Below are positions 1 to 8,655 of a stretch of 64,000 bases of DNA, piece by piece (the stretch's first letter is position 1; each line of letters starts with the position of its first letter). Origin of the DNA: Mycetocola_A sp015752285 (lineage in GTDB: Bacteria; Actinomycetota; Actinomycetes; Actinomycetales; Microbacteriaceae); the NCBI RefSeq assembly GCF_015752285.1, contig NZ_JADOUY010000002.1, positions 248,001 to 312,000 of the forward strand. Reading direction: 5' to 3'. The notes below the pieces were generated by a model. It was not told the DNA's origin, searched no databases, and saw only the letters and a program-made list of their open reading frames with translations. A program made the translations under genes and the position numbers.

Positions 1-662
1 TGTTCCCGCACGACCGTCACGAGGGCGAAATCCTCGTCTCGGGAACGCTCGGGGCACAGATCCTGGTCTGGGAGTATGCCACCGCGATCGCCGGCCGGAT
101 CCTCGGGATCAACCCGTTCGATCAGCCGGACGTCGAGTCGGCCAAGATCGCCACGCGCGGTCTGCTGGACGCACGTCCGGCTCCCGCCGCTCCGCTGTTC
201 GTCGACAACGGGATCGAGGTCCGCGGGAACGCGGACGTCCTCGGAGGCGCCAGCACGGTCAAGGAGGCCATCGACACTCTCGTCGGCCGGCTCGACGGGA
301 ACGGCTACCTTGCTGTGCAGGCCTACGTCGACCGCGTCGCGTTCCCACAGCTGGAGGGCCTTCGTGCGATGCTCGCCGGGATCGCCGGACGTCCGGTCAC
401 CTTCGGTTGGGGCCCGCGGTTCCTGCATTCCACCGGTCAGTTCCACAAGGGAGGCCCGGCTGTCGGGGTATTCCTGCAGATCACACAGGACTCGGAGACG
501 GATCTCGAGGTCCCGGGTCGCCCGTTCACCTTCGGGCAGCTGATCCAGGCCCAGGCCCAGGGCGACGCCAGCGTTCTCGCGGATGCCGGTCGCCCGGTCG
601 TCACGTTGAACCTGACCGACCCAGACAACAACATCGTGTCACTGTACGAGGCGATCAACTAG
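1..662 (+). CDS. pgi: Glucose-6-phosphate isomerase, C-terminal part (cut by window start)
   Basis: Interconverts glucose 6-phosphate and fructose 6-phosphate in the cytoplasm. Only the last 219 residues are present; the reading frame enters at base 3 and ends at a TAG at 660-662. The stretch near the start (GTLGAQILVWEYATAIAGR, then GINPFDQPDVESAK at about residues 36-49 of the fragment) is the highly conserved C-terminal core of the PGI family, and the conserved HKGGP motif follows. It lies 35 bases upstream of zwf on the same strand, so glucose 6-phosphate made or consumed here is handed directly to the pentose phosphate enzymes. Identity is recognised from conserved family motifs; the N-terminal half and true start lie outside the window. 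Confidence 0.95.
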   Translation, partial: FPHDRHEGEILVSGTLGAQILVWEYATAIAGRILGINPFDQPDVESAKIATRGLLDARPAPAAPLFVDNGIEVRGNADVLGGASTVKEAIDTLVGRLDGNGYLAVQAYVDRVAFPQLEGLRAMLAGIAGRPVTFGWGPRFLHSTGQFHKGGPAVGVFLQITQDSETDLEVPGRPFTFGQLIQAQAQGDASVLADAGRPVVTLNLTDPDNNIVSLYEAIN

Positions 663-697
663 CTTTCAGCTGGTGTTCGCTCTCACTGAGGAGCTGT

Positions 698-2242
698 ATG
701 TCCCCCGTGGATATCACCCCGGAATCCAACCCGCTGCGGCTGGACTCCGATCGTCGACTGAACCGGATCGCCGGGCCGAGTGGTCTCATCATCTTCGGCG
801 TGACAGGTGACCTGTCACGCAAGAAGCTGATGCCTGCCGTCTACGACCTGGCCAACCGAGGGCTTCTGCCCCCCGGGTTCTCCCTGGTCGGTTTCGCGAG
901 GAGAGACTGGGAAGACCAGGACTTCGAGCAGGTCGTGCACGAGGCCGTCAAGGCCTACGCGCGCACGGAATACCGCGAGGAAGTCTGGAACCAGCTCGCC
1001 CAGGGCATCCGATTCGTGCCAGGTGAGTTCGGTGACGACGCTGCATTCGAGCAACTCAAAGAGACGGTCGAGAAGCTGGATGCCGAGCGCGGCACGATGG
1101 GAAACCATGCGTTCTACCTCTCCATCCCGCCGAAGGCGTTCCCCGAGGTCACCGAGCAACTGCGTCGGTCAGGACTCGCGGATGCCAGTGAGGGCCAGTG
1201 GCGACGTGTGGTCATCGAGAAGCCGTTCGGTTCAGACCTCAAGACCGCGCGGGAACTGAACGCGGTCGTCGAATCGGTCTTCCCGCCGGACTCCGTGTTC
1301 CGGATCGACCACTACCTGGGTAAGGAGACCGTCCAGAACATCCTGGCCCTGCGTTTCGCCAACCAGATGTTCGAGCCGATCTGGAATTCGAACTACGTCG
1401 ATCACGTGCAGATCAGCATGGCCGAGGATATCGGTGTCGGCGGGCGAGCCGGCTACTACGACGGCATCGGTGCTGCCCGCGACGTGATCCAGAATCACAT
1501 CCTGCAGCTCCTCGCGCTCACCGCCATGGAAGAGCCGCTCTCCTTCGACGCGAAGGATCTTCGCGCCGAGAAGGAGAAGGTTCTTGCCGCGGTGTCCCTC
1601 CCCGCCGACCTCGGTGCTGCGACGGCTCGCGGCCAGTACGCCGGCGGATGGCAGGGCGGCGAGAAAGTGCCTGGCTTCCTCGAAGAAGACGGCATGTCGC
1701 CCGAGTCGACCACTGAGACGTACGCGGCGATGCGGCTCGATATCAAGACAAGGCGCTGGGACGGAGTTCCGTTCTACCTGCGGGCAGGCAAGCGCCTCGG
1801 ACGACGCGTCACAGAGATCGCCGTCGTCTTCAAACGTGCGCCCCAGTTCCTCTTCGCCGAAAGCCAGACCTCCGAACTCGGCCAGAACGCCCTCGTGATC
1901 CGGGTGCAGCCCGACGAGGGCGTCACGATCCGTTTCGGTTCGAAAGTGCCGGGCGCAGGAACGCAGGTCCGCGACGTGACCATGGACTTCGGCTACGGGC
2001 ACGCCTTCACCGAAGCCAGCCCCGAAGCATACGAGCGGCTCATCCTCGACGTCCTCCTCGGCGACCCGCCCCTCTTCCCGCGGCACCAGGAAGTGGAGCT
2101 GTCGTGGAAGATCCTCGATCCGATCGAGGAATACTGGGCCGCACAGGGCGGGCCGCTCGAACAGTACAAGCCGGGCTCCTGGGGCCCCGATTCCGCCGAC
2201 GCGCTCCTGGCGCGCGACGGACGCACCTGGAGGCGACCATGA
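698..2242 (+). CDS. zwf: Glucose-6-phosphate 1-dehydrogenase
   Basis: Oxidises glucose 6-phosphate to 6-phosphogluconolactone with NAD(P)+, the first step of the oxidative pentose phosphate pathway. The 514-residue product has the dinucleotide-binding motif VTGDLSRKKL near residue 35 and the catalytic-site motif RIDHYLGKE near residue 202, and its length is normal for the family. The ATG at 698 is chosen because GAGGAG lies five bases upstream at 688-693; the frame remains open further upstream but that part overlaps pgi and resembles no protein. The stop overlaps the opcA start (ATGA), so the two are probably translationally coupled, which fits OpcA being the assembly factor of this enzyme. 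Confidence 0.97.
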   Translation: MSPVDITPESNPLRLDSDRRLNRIAGPSGLIIFGVTGDLSRKKLMPAVYDLANRGLLPPGFSLVGFARRDWEDQDFEQVVHEAVKAYARTEYREEVWNQLAQGIRFVPGEFGDDAAFEQLKETVEKLDAERGTMGNHAFYLSIPPKAFPEVTEQLRRSGLADASEGQWRRVVIEKPFGSDLKTARELNAVVESVFPPDSVFRIDHYLGKETVQNILALRFANQMFEPIWNSNYVDHVQISMAEDIGVGGRAGYYDGIGAARDVIQNHILQLLALTAMEEPLSFDAKDLRAEKEKVLAAVSLPADLGAATARGQYAGGWQGGEKVPGFLEEDGMSPESTTETYAAMRLDIKTRRWDGVPFYLRAGKRLGRRVTEIAVVFKRAPQFLFAESQTSELGQNALVIRVQPDEGVTIRFGSKVPGAGTQVRDVTMDFGYGHAFTEASPEAYERLILDVLLGDPPLFPRHQEVELSWKILDPIEEYWAAQGGPLEQYKPGSWGPDSADALLARDGRTWRRP

Positions 2243-3195
2243 TTGTCGATCTGCCCGACACTACGATCAGCAAGCTGTCGAAGAAGCTCGTCACCTTGCG
2301 TGAAGACGGTGGAGCCGTCGCGCTCGGACGAGTGCTCACTCTCGTCATCGTCTCCCAGCTGGGCGAGGAGGAGGAGGCCATCGAGGCCGCAAACGACGCC
2401 TCTCGAGAGCACCCGATGCGGGTTCTCGTGTTGTCGCGAATCCCGGAGGGCACCGGAGAAGCCGCACGGATCGACGCGCAGATCCGGGTCGGCGGTGACG
2501 CCGGAGCATCCGAGGTGATCATCCTCCGCGCTTACGGCGACGCTGCAAGCAACGAAGAGAGCCTCGTGAACGGACTCCTTCTCCCCGACGCGCCCGTCGT
2601 CGCCTGGTGGCCGATCGAAGCGCCGGCGGACGTCGCGACAACGGCCATCGGCCACATCGCGCAGCGACGCATCACTGATGCCTCCGAGCACGAGGACCCG
2701 CACTCTGCTCTCGTCGAACTGTCGAAGTCGTACGCACCCGGTGACACCGACTTCGCCTGGACACGGCTCACGCTGTGGCGCGCCCAGCTTGCCGCGGTGC
2801 TCGACCAGCCGCCGTACGAAGCGGTCACGGCTGTGACCGTCGCCGGGGCCGCGGATTCAGCTTCCACGGTGCTGCTCGCCGCCTGGTTGCAGATGCAGTT
2901 GCAGGTGCCTGTGACGCAGGAGCTGACCCCGCGAGGATCGGGAGACACCGGCATCCACGGTGTCCGGTTGACCCGCGCCAGCGGCGAGATCGTGCTCGAG
3001 CGGCCGGAAGACGTCGTCGCGATCCTCACCCAGCCCAACCAGCCGACCCACGAACTCACGCTCCCCCGCCGGAGCATGCGCGACTGCCTCGCCGAGGAGT
3101 TGCGTCGTCTCGACCCTGATCCGTTGTACGGTGAAGTGATCACCAAGGGTGTACGGCAGCTCGGAGCCGACAACGCTCCCCGGGAAGGTAACTGA
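2239..3195 (+). CDS. opcA: Glucose-6-phosphate dehydrogenase assembly protein OpcA
   Basis: OpcA is required for assembly or activity of G6PDH in actinobacteria and cyanobacteria. The 318-residue protein begins MIVDLPDTTISKLSKKLVTL, typical of the actinobacterial family, and has the internal DAPVVAWWP segment conserved in OpcA. The ATG at 2239 overlaps the zwf stop by four bases; a longer open frame upstream lies inside zwf and is rejected. The stop (3193-3195) is immediately followed by the ATG of pgl, so zwf-opcA-pgl behaves as one operon. No catalytic motif is expected, since this is an accessory subunit. Confidence 0.95.
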   Translation: MIVDLPDTTISKLSKKLVTLREDGGAVALGRVLTLVIVSQLGEEEEAIEAANDASREHPMRVLVLSRIPEGTGEAARIDAQIRVGGDAGASEVIILRAYGDAASNEESLVNGLLLPDAPVVAWWPIEAPADVATTAIGHIAQRRITDASEHEDPHSALVELSKSYAPGDTDFAWTRLTLWRAQLAAVLDQPPYEAVTAVTVAGAADSASTVLLAAWLQMQLQVPVTQELTPRGSGDTGIHGVRLTRASGEIVLERPEDVVAILTQPNQPTHELTLPRRSMRDCLAEELRRLDPDPLYGEVITKGVRQLGADNAPREGN

Positions 3196-3966
3196 ATGAC
3201 CAACGAACGACGTGTGCTCGTCCACGCCGACAGCGATGCCCTCGCGGCATCGATCACCGCGCGCTTCCTCACCAAGACGGTCGACCTGCTCGACGATCAC
3301 GATCGGGTGAACATCGTGCTCGAGGGCGGACGGATCGCCATCAAGGTGCTGGCTACGATCAACGCCTCCCCTGCGCGCGACAGCGTCGACTGGTCGCGCG
3401 TGCACTTCTGGTGGGGTGACGAGCGCTGGCTGCCGGCCGCTGACCCCGAACGCAACGAGGTCAAGGCTCGCGAAGCCCTGCTCGATCACATCGACATCCC
3501 AGCAGAGAACATCCACGCCTGCCCGGCATCAGACGGTTCTCTCGATCTCGATGCTGCAGCGACGGCGTATGCCGGAGAGCTCGCCGCTCACGGAGACGGT
3601 GATACCGGGCTTCCACGGTTCGACATCACGTTCCTGGGGGTCGGACCCGACGGTCACACGGCATCCCTGTTCCCCGACCGGCCCGAGGTCCTCGAGCGCG
3701 ACGCCATGGTGGTTGCTGTGCGCAACTCCCCCAAGCCGCCGGCTGAACGCATCAGCCTGACCCGGCCCGCGATCAACTCGTCACAGCGGATCTGGGTCGA
3801 ACTGTCCGGATCGGATAAGGCATCGGTGCTCGGCCTCGCCCTCGCCGGCGCCGCGTACACCGAAGTCCCGATCGCCGGCATGAAGGGCCGCAAGCGCACC
3901 GTCTTCTTCGTCGACTCGGATGCGGCATCCGAGGTTCCCGAAAGCCTGATCGCACCGACCTACTGA
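3196..3966 (+). CDS. pgl: 6-phosphogluconolactonase
   Basis: Hydrolyses 6-phosphogluconolactone, the product of Zwf, to 6-phosphogluconate. The 256-residue protein is of the DevB/SOL type: WWGDERWLP near residues 73-81 and the signature GVGPDGHTASLFP near residues 147-159 carry the active-site residues. The ATG directly abuts the opcA stop, and the upstream GGAAGG inside the end of opcA can act as ribosome-binding site. It is the last gene of this operon; a strong hairpin terminator follows about 95 bases downstream. The usual following enzyme, 6-phosphogluconate dehydrogenase, is not in the window. Confidence 0.96.
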   Translation: MTNERRVLVHADSDALAASITARFLTKTVDLLDDHDRVNIVLEGGRIAIKVLATINASPARDSVDWSRVHFWWGDERWLPAADPERNEVKAREALLDHIDIPAENIHACPASDGSLDLDAAATAYAGELAAHGDGDTGLPRFDITFLGVGPDGHTASLFPDRPEVLERDAMVVAVRNSPKPPAERISLTRPAINSSQRIWVELSGSDKASVLGLALAGAAYTEVPIAGMKGRKRTVFFVDSDAASEVPESLIAPTY

Positions 3967-4060
3967 GCCGGCTCGGTGGTCGAGAGTGCAGCAGTGGCTC
4001 AAAGAGCTCAGCTTTTCGCGCCACTACTGCATTCTGGCGGGACTTCCAGGTCTGGTACAC

Positions 4061-4095
4061 GAAGAAGCCCCTGTCGATTCGACAGGGGCTTCTTC
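4061..4095. terminator. Bidirectional intrinsic terminator between pgl and rbpA
   Basis: GAAGAAGCCCCTGTCGA at 4061-4077 pairs perfectly with its complement at 4079-4095 (17 bp, closing pairs probably open to form the loop). It lies between the convergent genes pgl and rbpA and its A- and T-containing arms suit termination in both directions. Two smaller structures share the intergenic region: a 12-bp stem with one mismatch (3987-3998 with 4020-4031) and TCAGGC-GTTTT-GCCTGA at 4101-4117. Confidence 0.75.
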
Positions 4096-4116
4096 GTTGC
4101 TCAGGCGTTTTGCCTG

Positions 4117-4136
4117 ACTGACGGACACTGACGGAC
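4117..4136. repeat. Tandem 10-bp direct repeat
   Basis: ACTGACGGAC occurs twice without a gap just before the end of rbpA. The function is unknown; it may simply be slippage in non-coding DNA next to the terminator. Confidence 0.8.
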
Positions 4137-4140
4137 TGGC

Positions 4141-4506
4141 TTATTGAGCCGACGCCGTTCCGCGCCGGGCGCGAAGCTGCTGCAGGGCCTCGTCGAGGAG
4201 GGCTTCGGCCTCTTCCTCGGTGCGGCGTTCCTTCACGTAAGCGAGGTGGGTCTTGTACGGCTCCAGCTTTGCGACCTCGGGCGGGTTGGCCTGGTCGCGG
4301 CCGGCGGGAAGTCCTGACGACGGGCTGTCGATGACGTCGGGGATCTCCTCATCCGGCAGAGTGGCCGAAAAGTACCGGACCGTCTCGTTGCCGAGGATGT
4401 CCCAGTACGAAACTGCGACCCGATCGGCATGGAAACCGTGATCCTGCTCACCCATGGGGCCTGCCCCCACACGTGAACCACGAATTGCGCTACCTCCGGC
4501 AGCCAT
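4141..4506 (-). CDS. rbpA: RNA polymerase-binding protein RbpA
   Basis: RbpA binds the housekeeping sigma factor and core RNA polymerase and stabilises open promoter complexes; it is confined to actinobacteria. The 121-residue product matches the family layout: a basic N-terminus with the RGSRVGAG motif, a central beta domain (about residues 25-75), and a C-terminal sigma-interaction helix rich in E and R (ERRTEEEAEALLDEALQQLRARR). The ATG at 4506 is chosen because AGGAGGA lies 4-10 bases upstream (plus-strand TCCTCCT at 4511-4517); a longer open frame would run into secG. It sits eight bases after secG, the usual order downstream of tpiA in this group. Confidence 0.9.
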   Translation of the reverse strand: MAAGGSAIRGSRVGAGPMGEQDHGFHADRVAVSYWDILGNETVRYFSATLPDEEIPDVIDSPSSGLPAGRDQANPPEVAKLEPYKTHLAYVKERRTEEEAEALLDEALQQLRARRGTASAQ

Positions 4507-4514
4507 ATGTCCTC

Positions 4515-4766
4515 CTACGCGCCCGACGCGAACTTGGTGATGAGACCAAGTGCCACGATCGAGCTGAACCAAACGAGACCGAGTACGACGGTGAAACGGT
4601 TGAGGTTACGCTCGGCGACACCGGACGAGCCGAGGCTCGACCCCATACCGCCACCGAACATATCCGACAGTCCACCGCCGCGCCCCTTGTGCAAGAGGAT
4701 GAGGAATGTGAGCAGGAGGCTCGTGACACCGAGCACCACCTGCAGAACGACCTGAAGAATCTCCAC
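4515..4766 (-). CDS. secG: Preprotein translocase subunit SecG
   Basis: SecG is the small non-essential subunit of the SecYEG channel in the cytoplasmic membrane. The 83-residue protein has two hydrophobic segments (about residues 3-23 and 52-72) separated by the conserved glycine-rich loop HKGRGGGLSDMFGGG. The start is a GTG at 4766 with AAAGG upstream; a TTG at 4814 would add 16 residues unlike any SecG and coincides with the predicted -10 box. A consensus TATAAT lies at 4814-4819 on this strand, so secG-rbpA can be transcribed independently of the glycolytic genes before them. Confidence 0.92.
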   Translation of the reverse strand: MEILQVVLQVVLGVTSLLLTFLILLHKGRGGGLSDMFGGGMGSSLGSSGVAERNLNRFTVVLGLVWFSSIVALGLITKFASGA

Positions 4767-4813
4767 AAAGGACCTTTCATGAGGCGGCCATGGAGTTCCA
4801 TGAACCGCCCTCA

Positions 4814-4819
4814 ATTATA
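4814..4819 (-). promoter_or_regulatory. Consensus -10 box (TATAAT) for secG-rbpA
   Basis: On the minus strand the hexamer reads TATAAT, a perfect -10, about 48 bases upstream of the secG GTG and just after the tpiA stop. The -35 region overlaps the end of tpiA and is not recognisable, which is common for actinobacterial promoters. Confidence 0.55.
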
Positions 4820-4836
4820 GCGTGACCGCGCGAGTG

Positions 4837-5640
4837 CTAGAGTCCCACGTGCTTTTGATAGCGCACGATGCTCGAGAACTCGGTGAGATCGAGGCTGGCA
4901 CCGCCGACGAGAGCACCGTCGACGTTCGGTTCGCGCATGAAACCGGCGATGTTGGATGCTTTCACCGAACCGCCGTAGAGGATGCGCGTCTTTGCCGCGA
5001 CATCCTCTCCGAGCGTCTCGACGAGAACAGCACGCAAAGCTGCGGCGACCTGTTCGGCCTGCTCAGGCGTTGCGGCCTGTCCGGATCCGATCGCCCATAC
5101 CGGCTCGTACGCGACGACGATGTCGACGGTCGAGGAGATTCCTTCGATGGCCGCTTTCAGCTGCGCGACCGGGACGGCACTCTGACCGTGTTTCTCGAGA
5201 TCCTCAGCGGTTTCGCCGACGCAGATGATCGGGGCGAGGTTGTGCTTGAGCGCCGCCTTGACCTTGGCGGCGACTTGCTCGTCAGACTCGGCGTGCAGGG
5301 TGCGACGCTCCGAGTGCCCGATGATCACGTAGCGGCAGTCGAGTCCGGCCAGGAAAGCGCCGGAGATCTCTCCGGTGTAGGCACCCGATTCGTGCTCGGA
5401 GACGTCCTGGGCGCCGAACGCGATCGGCAGCTTGTCTGCCGAGATCAGCGTCTGCACGCTGCGGAGGTCGGTGAACGGCGGGAACACCGCGACCTCGACG
5501 GATGACGCGTCATGCTTGGCGTCCGCCAGGCCCCAGGCCAGCTTCTGCACGAAGGCGATGGCCTGCAGGTGGTCGAGGTTCATCTTCCAGTTCCCCGCGA
5601 TGAGCGGGGTCCTGCGTACGGAGTTCGTCACTGTTGCCAT
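4837..5640 (-). CDS. tpiA: Triosephosphate isomerase
   Basis: Interconverts dihydroxyacetone phosphate and glyceraldehyde 3-phosphate. The 267-residue TIM-barrel protein has all catalytic residues: N17/K19 in GNWKMN, H109 in GHSERR and E179 in AYEPVWAIGSG, plus the phosphate loop YGGSVKASN. The start ATG at 5640 overlaps the end of pgk by 13 bases, so translation is probably coupled to pgk. It is the third gene of gap-pgk-tpiA. Confidence 0.97.
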   Translation of the reverse strand: MATVTNSVRRTPLIAGNWKMNLDHLQAIAFVQKLAWGLADAKHDASSVEVAVFPPFTDLRSVQTLISADKLPIAFGAQDVSEHESGAYTGEISGAFLAGLDCRYVIIGHSERRTLHAESDEQVAAKVKAALKHNLAPIICVGETAEDLEKHGQSAVPVAQLKAAIEGISSTVDIVVAYEPVWAIGSGQAATPEQAEQVAAALRAVLVETLGEDVAAKTRILYGGSVKASNIAGFMREPNVDGALVGGASLDLTEFSSIVRYQKHVGL

Positions 5641-6845
5641 CCTAAGATTTCCAGCCCGGGAAGGTGCTTGCCCTCGAGGAACTCGAGGCTGGCACCGCCA
5701 CCGGTCGATATGTGTCCAAATGAAGTGTCTTCGAAACCGAGAGCTCGCACGGCGGCCGCTGAATCTCCACCGCCGACGACGCTGAGCCCGTCGACCTCGG
5801 TGAGCGCCTGGGCGACCGTCTTCGTTCCGGCCGCGAACGGCGCGAGTTCGAAGACGCCCATCGGACCGTTCCAGAAAACGGTTTTCGACGAACGGATGAT
5901 CTCGGCGAAGTGCGCGGACGTGTCAGGACCGATGTCAAGACCGAGACCGGCGGAGCCGAACGGGGTGTCCTCGATTGCATTGGCGGGCTGGACGCGGTGG
6001 TCAGCGTCTGCGCTGAACGAGGCAGCAACGACGACGTCCGTCGGAAGGACGATGTCGACGCCGAGTTTCTCGGCTTCGGCAAGGTATCCCCTGACCGTGT
6101 CGATCTGGTCCTCTTCGAGCAGGCTGGAGCCGACTTTGTGGCCCTGAGCAGCGAGGAAGGTGAACAGCATCCCTCCGCCGATGAGAAGCGTGTTGACCCG
6201 CGGGAGGAGGTGCCCGATGACGCCGAGCTTGTCCGAGACTTTCGAACCACCGAGAACGACCGTGTACGGTCGCTCGGGTGATTCGGTGAGGCGGTCGAGG
6301 ACATCGAGCTCGGTGGAGATCAGTTGCCCGGCGGCGCTCGGCAGAAGTTTCGGCAGTTCGAAGACGCTGGCCTGTTTGCGGTGAACGACGCCGAATCCGT
6401 CTGAAACGAATGCGTCACCGAAGGCAGCGAGCTTCTCCGCGAACGCCGTGCGCTCCGTTTCGTCCTTGCTGGTCTCCCCCGGGTTGAACCGGAGGTTCTC
6501 AAGAACGGCGATGTCGCCGTCGTTCAGCCCGTTGACAGCATCCGAAGCTGCCTGCCCGACGGTGTCAGATGCGAACGCGACGGGAGAGCCGAGCAGCTCG
6601 GACAGCCGCTGTGCAACCGGTGCCAGGCTGTACCGGGCGTCAGGCGCGCCGTCCGGACGCCCGAGGTGCGACACGACGACGACGCGGGCGCCCTGGTTGA
6701 TCAGGGCATTGAGTGTGGGAAGCGACGCACGCACGCGCCCGTCGTCGGTGATGACCCCGTCCTTGAGAGGGACGTTGAGATCACACCGAACGACGACGCG
6801 CGTGCCGGCGAGCGAACCCAGCGATTCGAGTGTACGAAGCGACAC
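5628..6845 (-). CDS. pgk: Phosphoglycerate kinase
   Basis: Transfers the acyl phosphate of 1,3-bisphosphoglycerate to ADP. With the GTG at 6845 the protein has 405 residues, the normal family length, and starts VSLRTLESLGSLAGTRVVVRC before RCDLNVPLKDG (residues 20-30); the ADP-binding GPMGVFE and the C-terminal GGGDS motif are present. An in-frame ATG at 6899 would add 18 residues rich in S and T and overlap gap; that extension is not PGK-like. No good ribosome-binding site precedes the GTG, so coupling to gap, which ends 16 bases upstream, is likely. Confidence 0.95.
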   Translation of the reverse strand: MSLRTLESLGSLAGTRVVVRCDLNVPLKDGVITDDGRVRASLPTLNALINQGARVVVVSHLGRPDGAPDARYSLAPVAQRLSELLGSPVAFASDTVGQAASDAVNGLNDGDIAVLENLRFNPGETSKDETERTAFAEKLAAFGDAFVSDGFGVVHRKQASVFELPKLLPSAAGQLISTELDVLDRLTESPERPYTVVLGGSKVSDKLGVIGHLLPRVNTLLIGGGMLFTFLAAQGHKVGSSLLEEDQIDTVRGYLAEAEKLGVDIVLPTDVVVAASFSADADHRVQPANAIEDTPFGSAGLGLDIGPDTSAHFAEIIRSSKTVFWNGPMGVFELAPFAAGTKTVAQALTEVDGLSVVGGGDSAAAVRALGFEDTSFGHISTGGGASLEFLEGKHLPGLEILGWQQ

Positions 6846-6861
6846 GGCTTGGTCAGCGTCT

Positions 6862-7866
6862 CTAGAGACGGTCTGCGACGTACTCGGTGAGGTCGACAAG
6901 GCGGTTGGAGTAACCCCACTCGTTGTCGTACCACGCGACGAGCTTGACCTGGTTGCCCATGATGCGCAGGAGGCCGGCGTCGAAGATCGACGAGTGCGGG
7001 TCGGTGACGATGTCGCTGGAGACGATCTCGTCCTCGGTGTAGAGCAGGATGCCCTTGAGGGGGCCCTCTGCCGCGGCCTTGTATGCGGCCTTGACCTCGT
7101 CGATGGTCACCGGACGCGACGACTCGATGGTGAGGTCGGTGATGGAGCCGGTGGGGATCGGAACGCGCAGTGCGAAGCCGTCGAGCTTGCCCTTGAGCTC
7201 CGGGAGGACGAGGCCGATGGCCTTGGCTGCTCCCGTGGAGGTCGGGACGATGTTGACGGCGGCAGCGCGGGCGCGGCGCAGGTCGCTGTGCGGGCCGTCC
7301 TGGAGGTTCTGGTCGGCGGTGTAGGCGTGAACGGTGGTCATCAGTCCGCGTTCGATGCCGAATTCGTCGTTGAAGACCTTCGCGAGTGGTGCGAGGCAGT
7401 TCGTCGTGCACGAGGCGTTGGAGATGATGTGGTGGTTCTCGGGGTCGTAGAGGTCTTCGTTCACACCCATGACGAATGTCGCGTCCTCGCCTGAAGCGGG
7501 AGCGGAGATGAGGACCTTCTTGGCACCGGCGGTGAGGTGCTTGCGCGCGCCGTCGGCTTTGGTGAAGAAGCCGGTCGACTCGATCACGATGTCGACTCCG
7601 AGTTCGCCCCAGGGCAGGTTCGCGGGGTCGCGCTCGGAGAAGACCTTGATGGCCTTGCCGTTGACGACGATCTTTTCCTCGTCGAACTCCACCGTGGCGT
7701 CGAGGCGACCGGTGATGGAGTCGTATTTGAGGAGGTGCGCGAGGGTCTTGTTGTCGGTGAGGTCGTTGACCGCGACGATTTCGAGGTCGCTGCCCTTGGC
7801 GAGAGCTGCGCGGAAGTAGTTGCGGCCGATGCGGCCGAACCCGTTGATGCCGATCTTTACGGACAA
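6862..7866 (-). CDS. gap: Glyceraldehyde-3-phosphate dehydrogenase, type I
   Basis: Oxidises glyceraldehyde 3-phosphate to 1,3-bisphosphoglycerate with NAD+. The 334-residue protein has the NAD-binding start IGINGFGRIGR and the active-site motif SNASCTTNCLAP with the nucleophile C153. The start codon is TTG at 7866: AGGAGA lies seven to eight bases upstream, the N-terminus MSVKIGING fits the family, and there is no nearby ATG or GTG. A TTG start on so highly expressed a gene is unusual but the ribosome-binding site supports it. It is the first gene of gap-pgk-tpiA. Confidence 0.96.
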   Translation of the reverse strand: MSVKIGINGFGRIGRNYFRAALAKGSDLEIVAVNDLTDNKTLAHLLKYDSITGRLDATVEFDEEKIVVNGKAIKVFSERDPANLPWGELGVDIVIESTGFFTKADGARKHLTAGAKKVLISAPASGEDATFVMGVNEDLYDPENHHIISNASCTTNCLAPLAKVFNDEFGIERGLMTTVHAYTADQNLQDGPHSDLRRARAAAVNIVPTSTGAAKAIGLVLPELKGKLDGFALRVPIPTGSITDLTIESSRPVTIDEVKAAYKAAAEGPLKGILLYTEDEIVSSDIVTDPHSSIFDAGLLRIMGNQVKLVAWYDNEWGYSNRLVDLTEYVADRL

Positions 7867-7931
7867 GGATCTCTCCTGTTGCTGAGGCGCCGAAGCGCGT
7901 TTTTGTTGTGCAGTGTGGTCGGAAGATGGGA

Positions 7932-7963
7932 ATGGTCGTCCGGGGAAAGCCCCGGACGACCAT
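7932..7963 (-). terminator. Terminator of sodA
   Basis: ATGGTCGTCCGGGG at 7932-7945 pairs perfectly with 7950-7963 around an AAAG loop, giving a 14-bp stem that starts five bases after the sodA stop. It separates sodA from the gap operon. Confidence 0.75.
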
Positions 7964-7968
7964 GTCGG

Positions 7969-8595
7969 TTATGACAGTAGCAGCAGCCCGGCGGTCTTCT
8001 CGCGGGCGGAGACGAAGCGTTCAGCGACGTTTTCCCAGTTGGTGATGTTCCAGAACGCCTTCACGTAGTCGGCGCGGACGTTCTTGTAGTCGAGGTAGTA
8101 GGCGTGCTCCCAGACGTCGAGCATCAGCACGGGCACAGTGCCTGCGGCGAAGTTCGACTGCTGGTCGAAGAACTGCTGGATGATCAGCTTCTGGCCGATC
8201 GAGTCCCAGACGAGTGCTGCCCAGCCCGAGCCCTGCACGCCGAGTGCGGCCGCGGTGAAGTGGGCACGGAACTTGTCGAACGATCCGAAGAAGTCGTCGA
8301 TCGCCGCGGAGAGTTCGCCGGTGGGCTTGTCTCCACCGTTCGGCGAGAGGTTGGTCCAGAAGATCGAGTGGTTGACGTGTCCGCCCAGGTTGAACGCGAG
8401 GTCCTTCTGAAGCTTGTTCACGTTGGCGAGATTGTCGGAATCGCGTGCCTCGGCGAGCTGGGCGAGTGCCGTGTTCGCTCCGGTGACGTATGCCTGGTGG
8501 TGCTTGGAGTGGTGCAGTTCCATGATCGCCCCGGAGATGCTCGGCTCGAGAGCCGCGTAGTCGTATCCGAGGTCAGGGAGGGTGTATTCAGCCAT
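7969..8595 (-). CDS. sodA: Superoxide dismutase, Mn/Fe family
   Basis: Dismutates superoxide to oxygen and hydrogen peroxide. The 208-residue protein carries the metal ligands H28 (MELHHSKHH), H76 (GGHVNH), D160 and H164 in the signature DVWEHAYY. The metal cannot be fixed from sequence alone; Mn or cambialistic use is usual in this group. The ATG at 8595 is preceded by GAGGAGAG. The gene is monocistronic: a TAGACT -10 lies about 60 bases upstream and a strong hairpin directly follows the stop. Confidence 0.96.
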   Translation of the reverse strand: MAEYTLPDLGYDYAALEPSISGAIMELHHSKHHQAYVTGANTALAQLAEARDSDNLANVNKLQKDLAFNLGGHVNHSIFWTNLSPNGGDKPTGELSAAIDDFFGSFDKFRAHFTAAALGVQGSGWAALVWDSIGQKLIIQQFFDQQSNFAAGTVPVLMLDVWEHAYYLDYKNVRADYVKAFWNITNWENVAERFVSAREKTAGLLLLS

Positions 8596-8655
8596 TGTTT
8601 CTCTCCTCTTCTTGCGCCGTTGGCCGCGGTTGGCGCGGCTCAGAACGACTTTTCC

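Noticed and set aside
4831..4839. GAGTGCTAG, resembling half of a CIRCE heat-shock operator
   Set aside because: The partner TTAGCACTC nine bases away is absent; the sequence is the end of tpiA plus spacer.
6846..6899. Longer pgk start at the ATG 6899
   Set aside because: It would overlap gap by 38 bases and add 18 residues unlike PGK N-termini; the GTG at 6845 gives the normal length.
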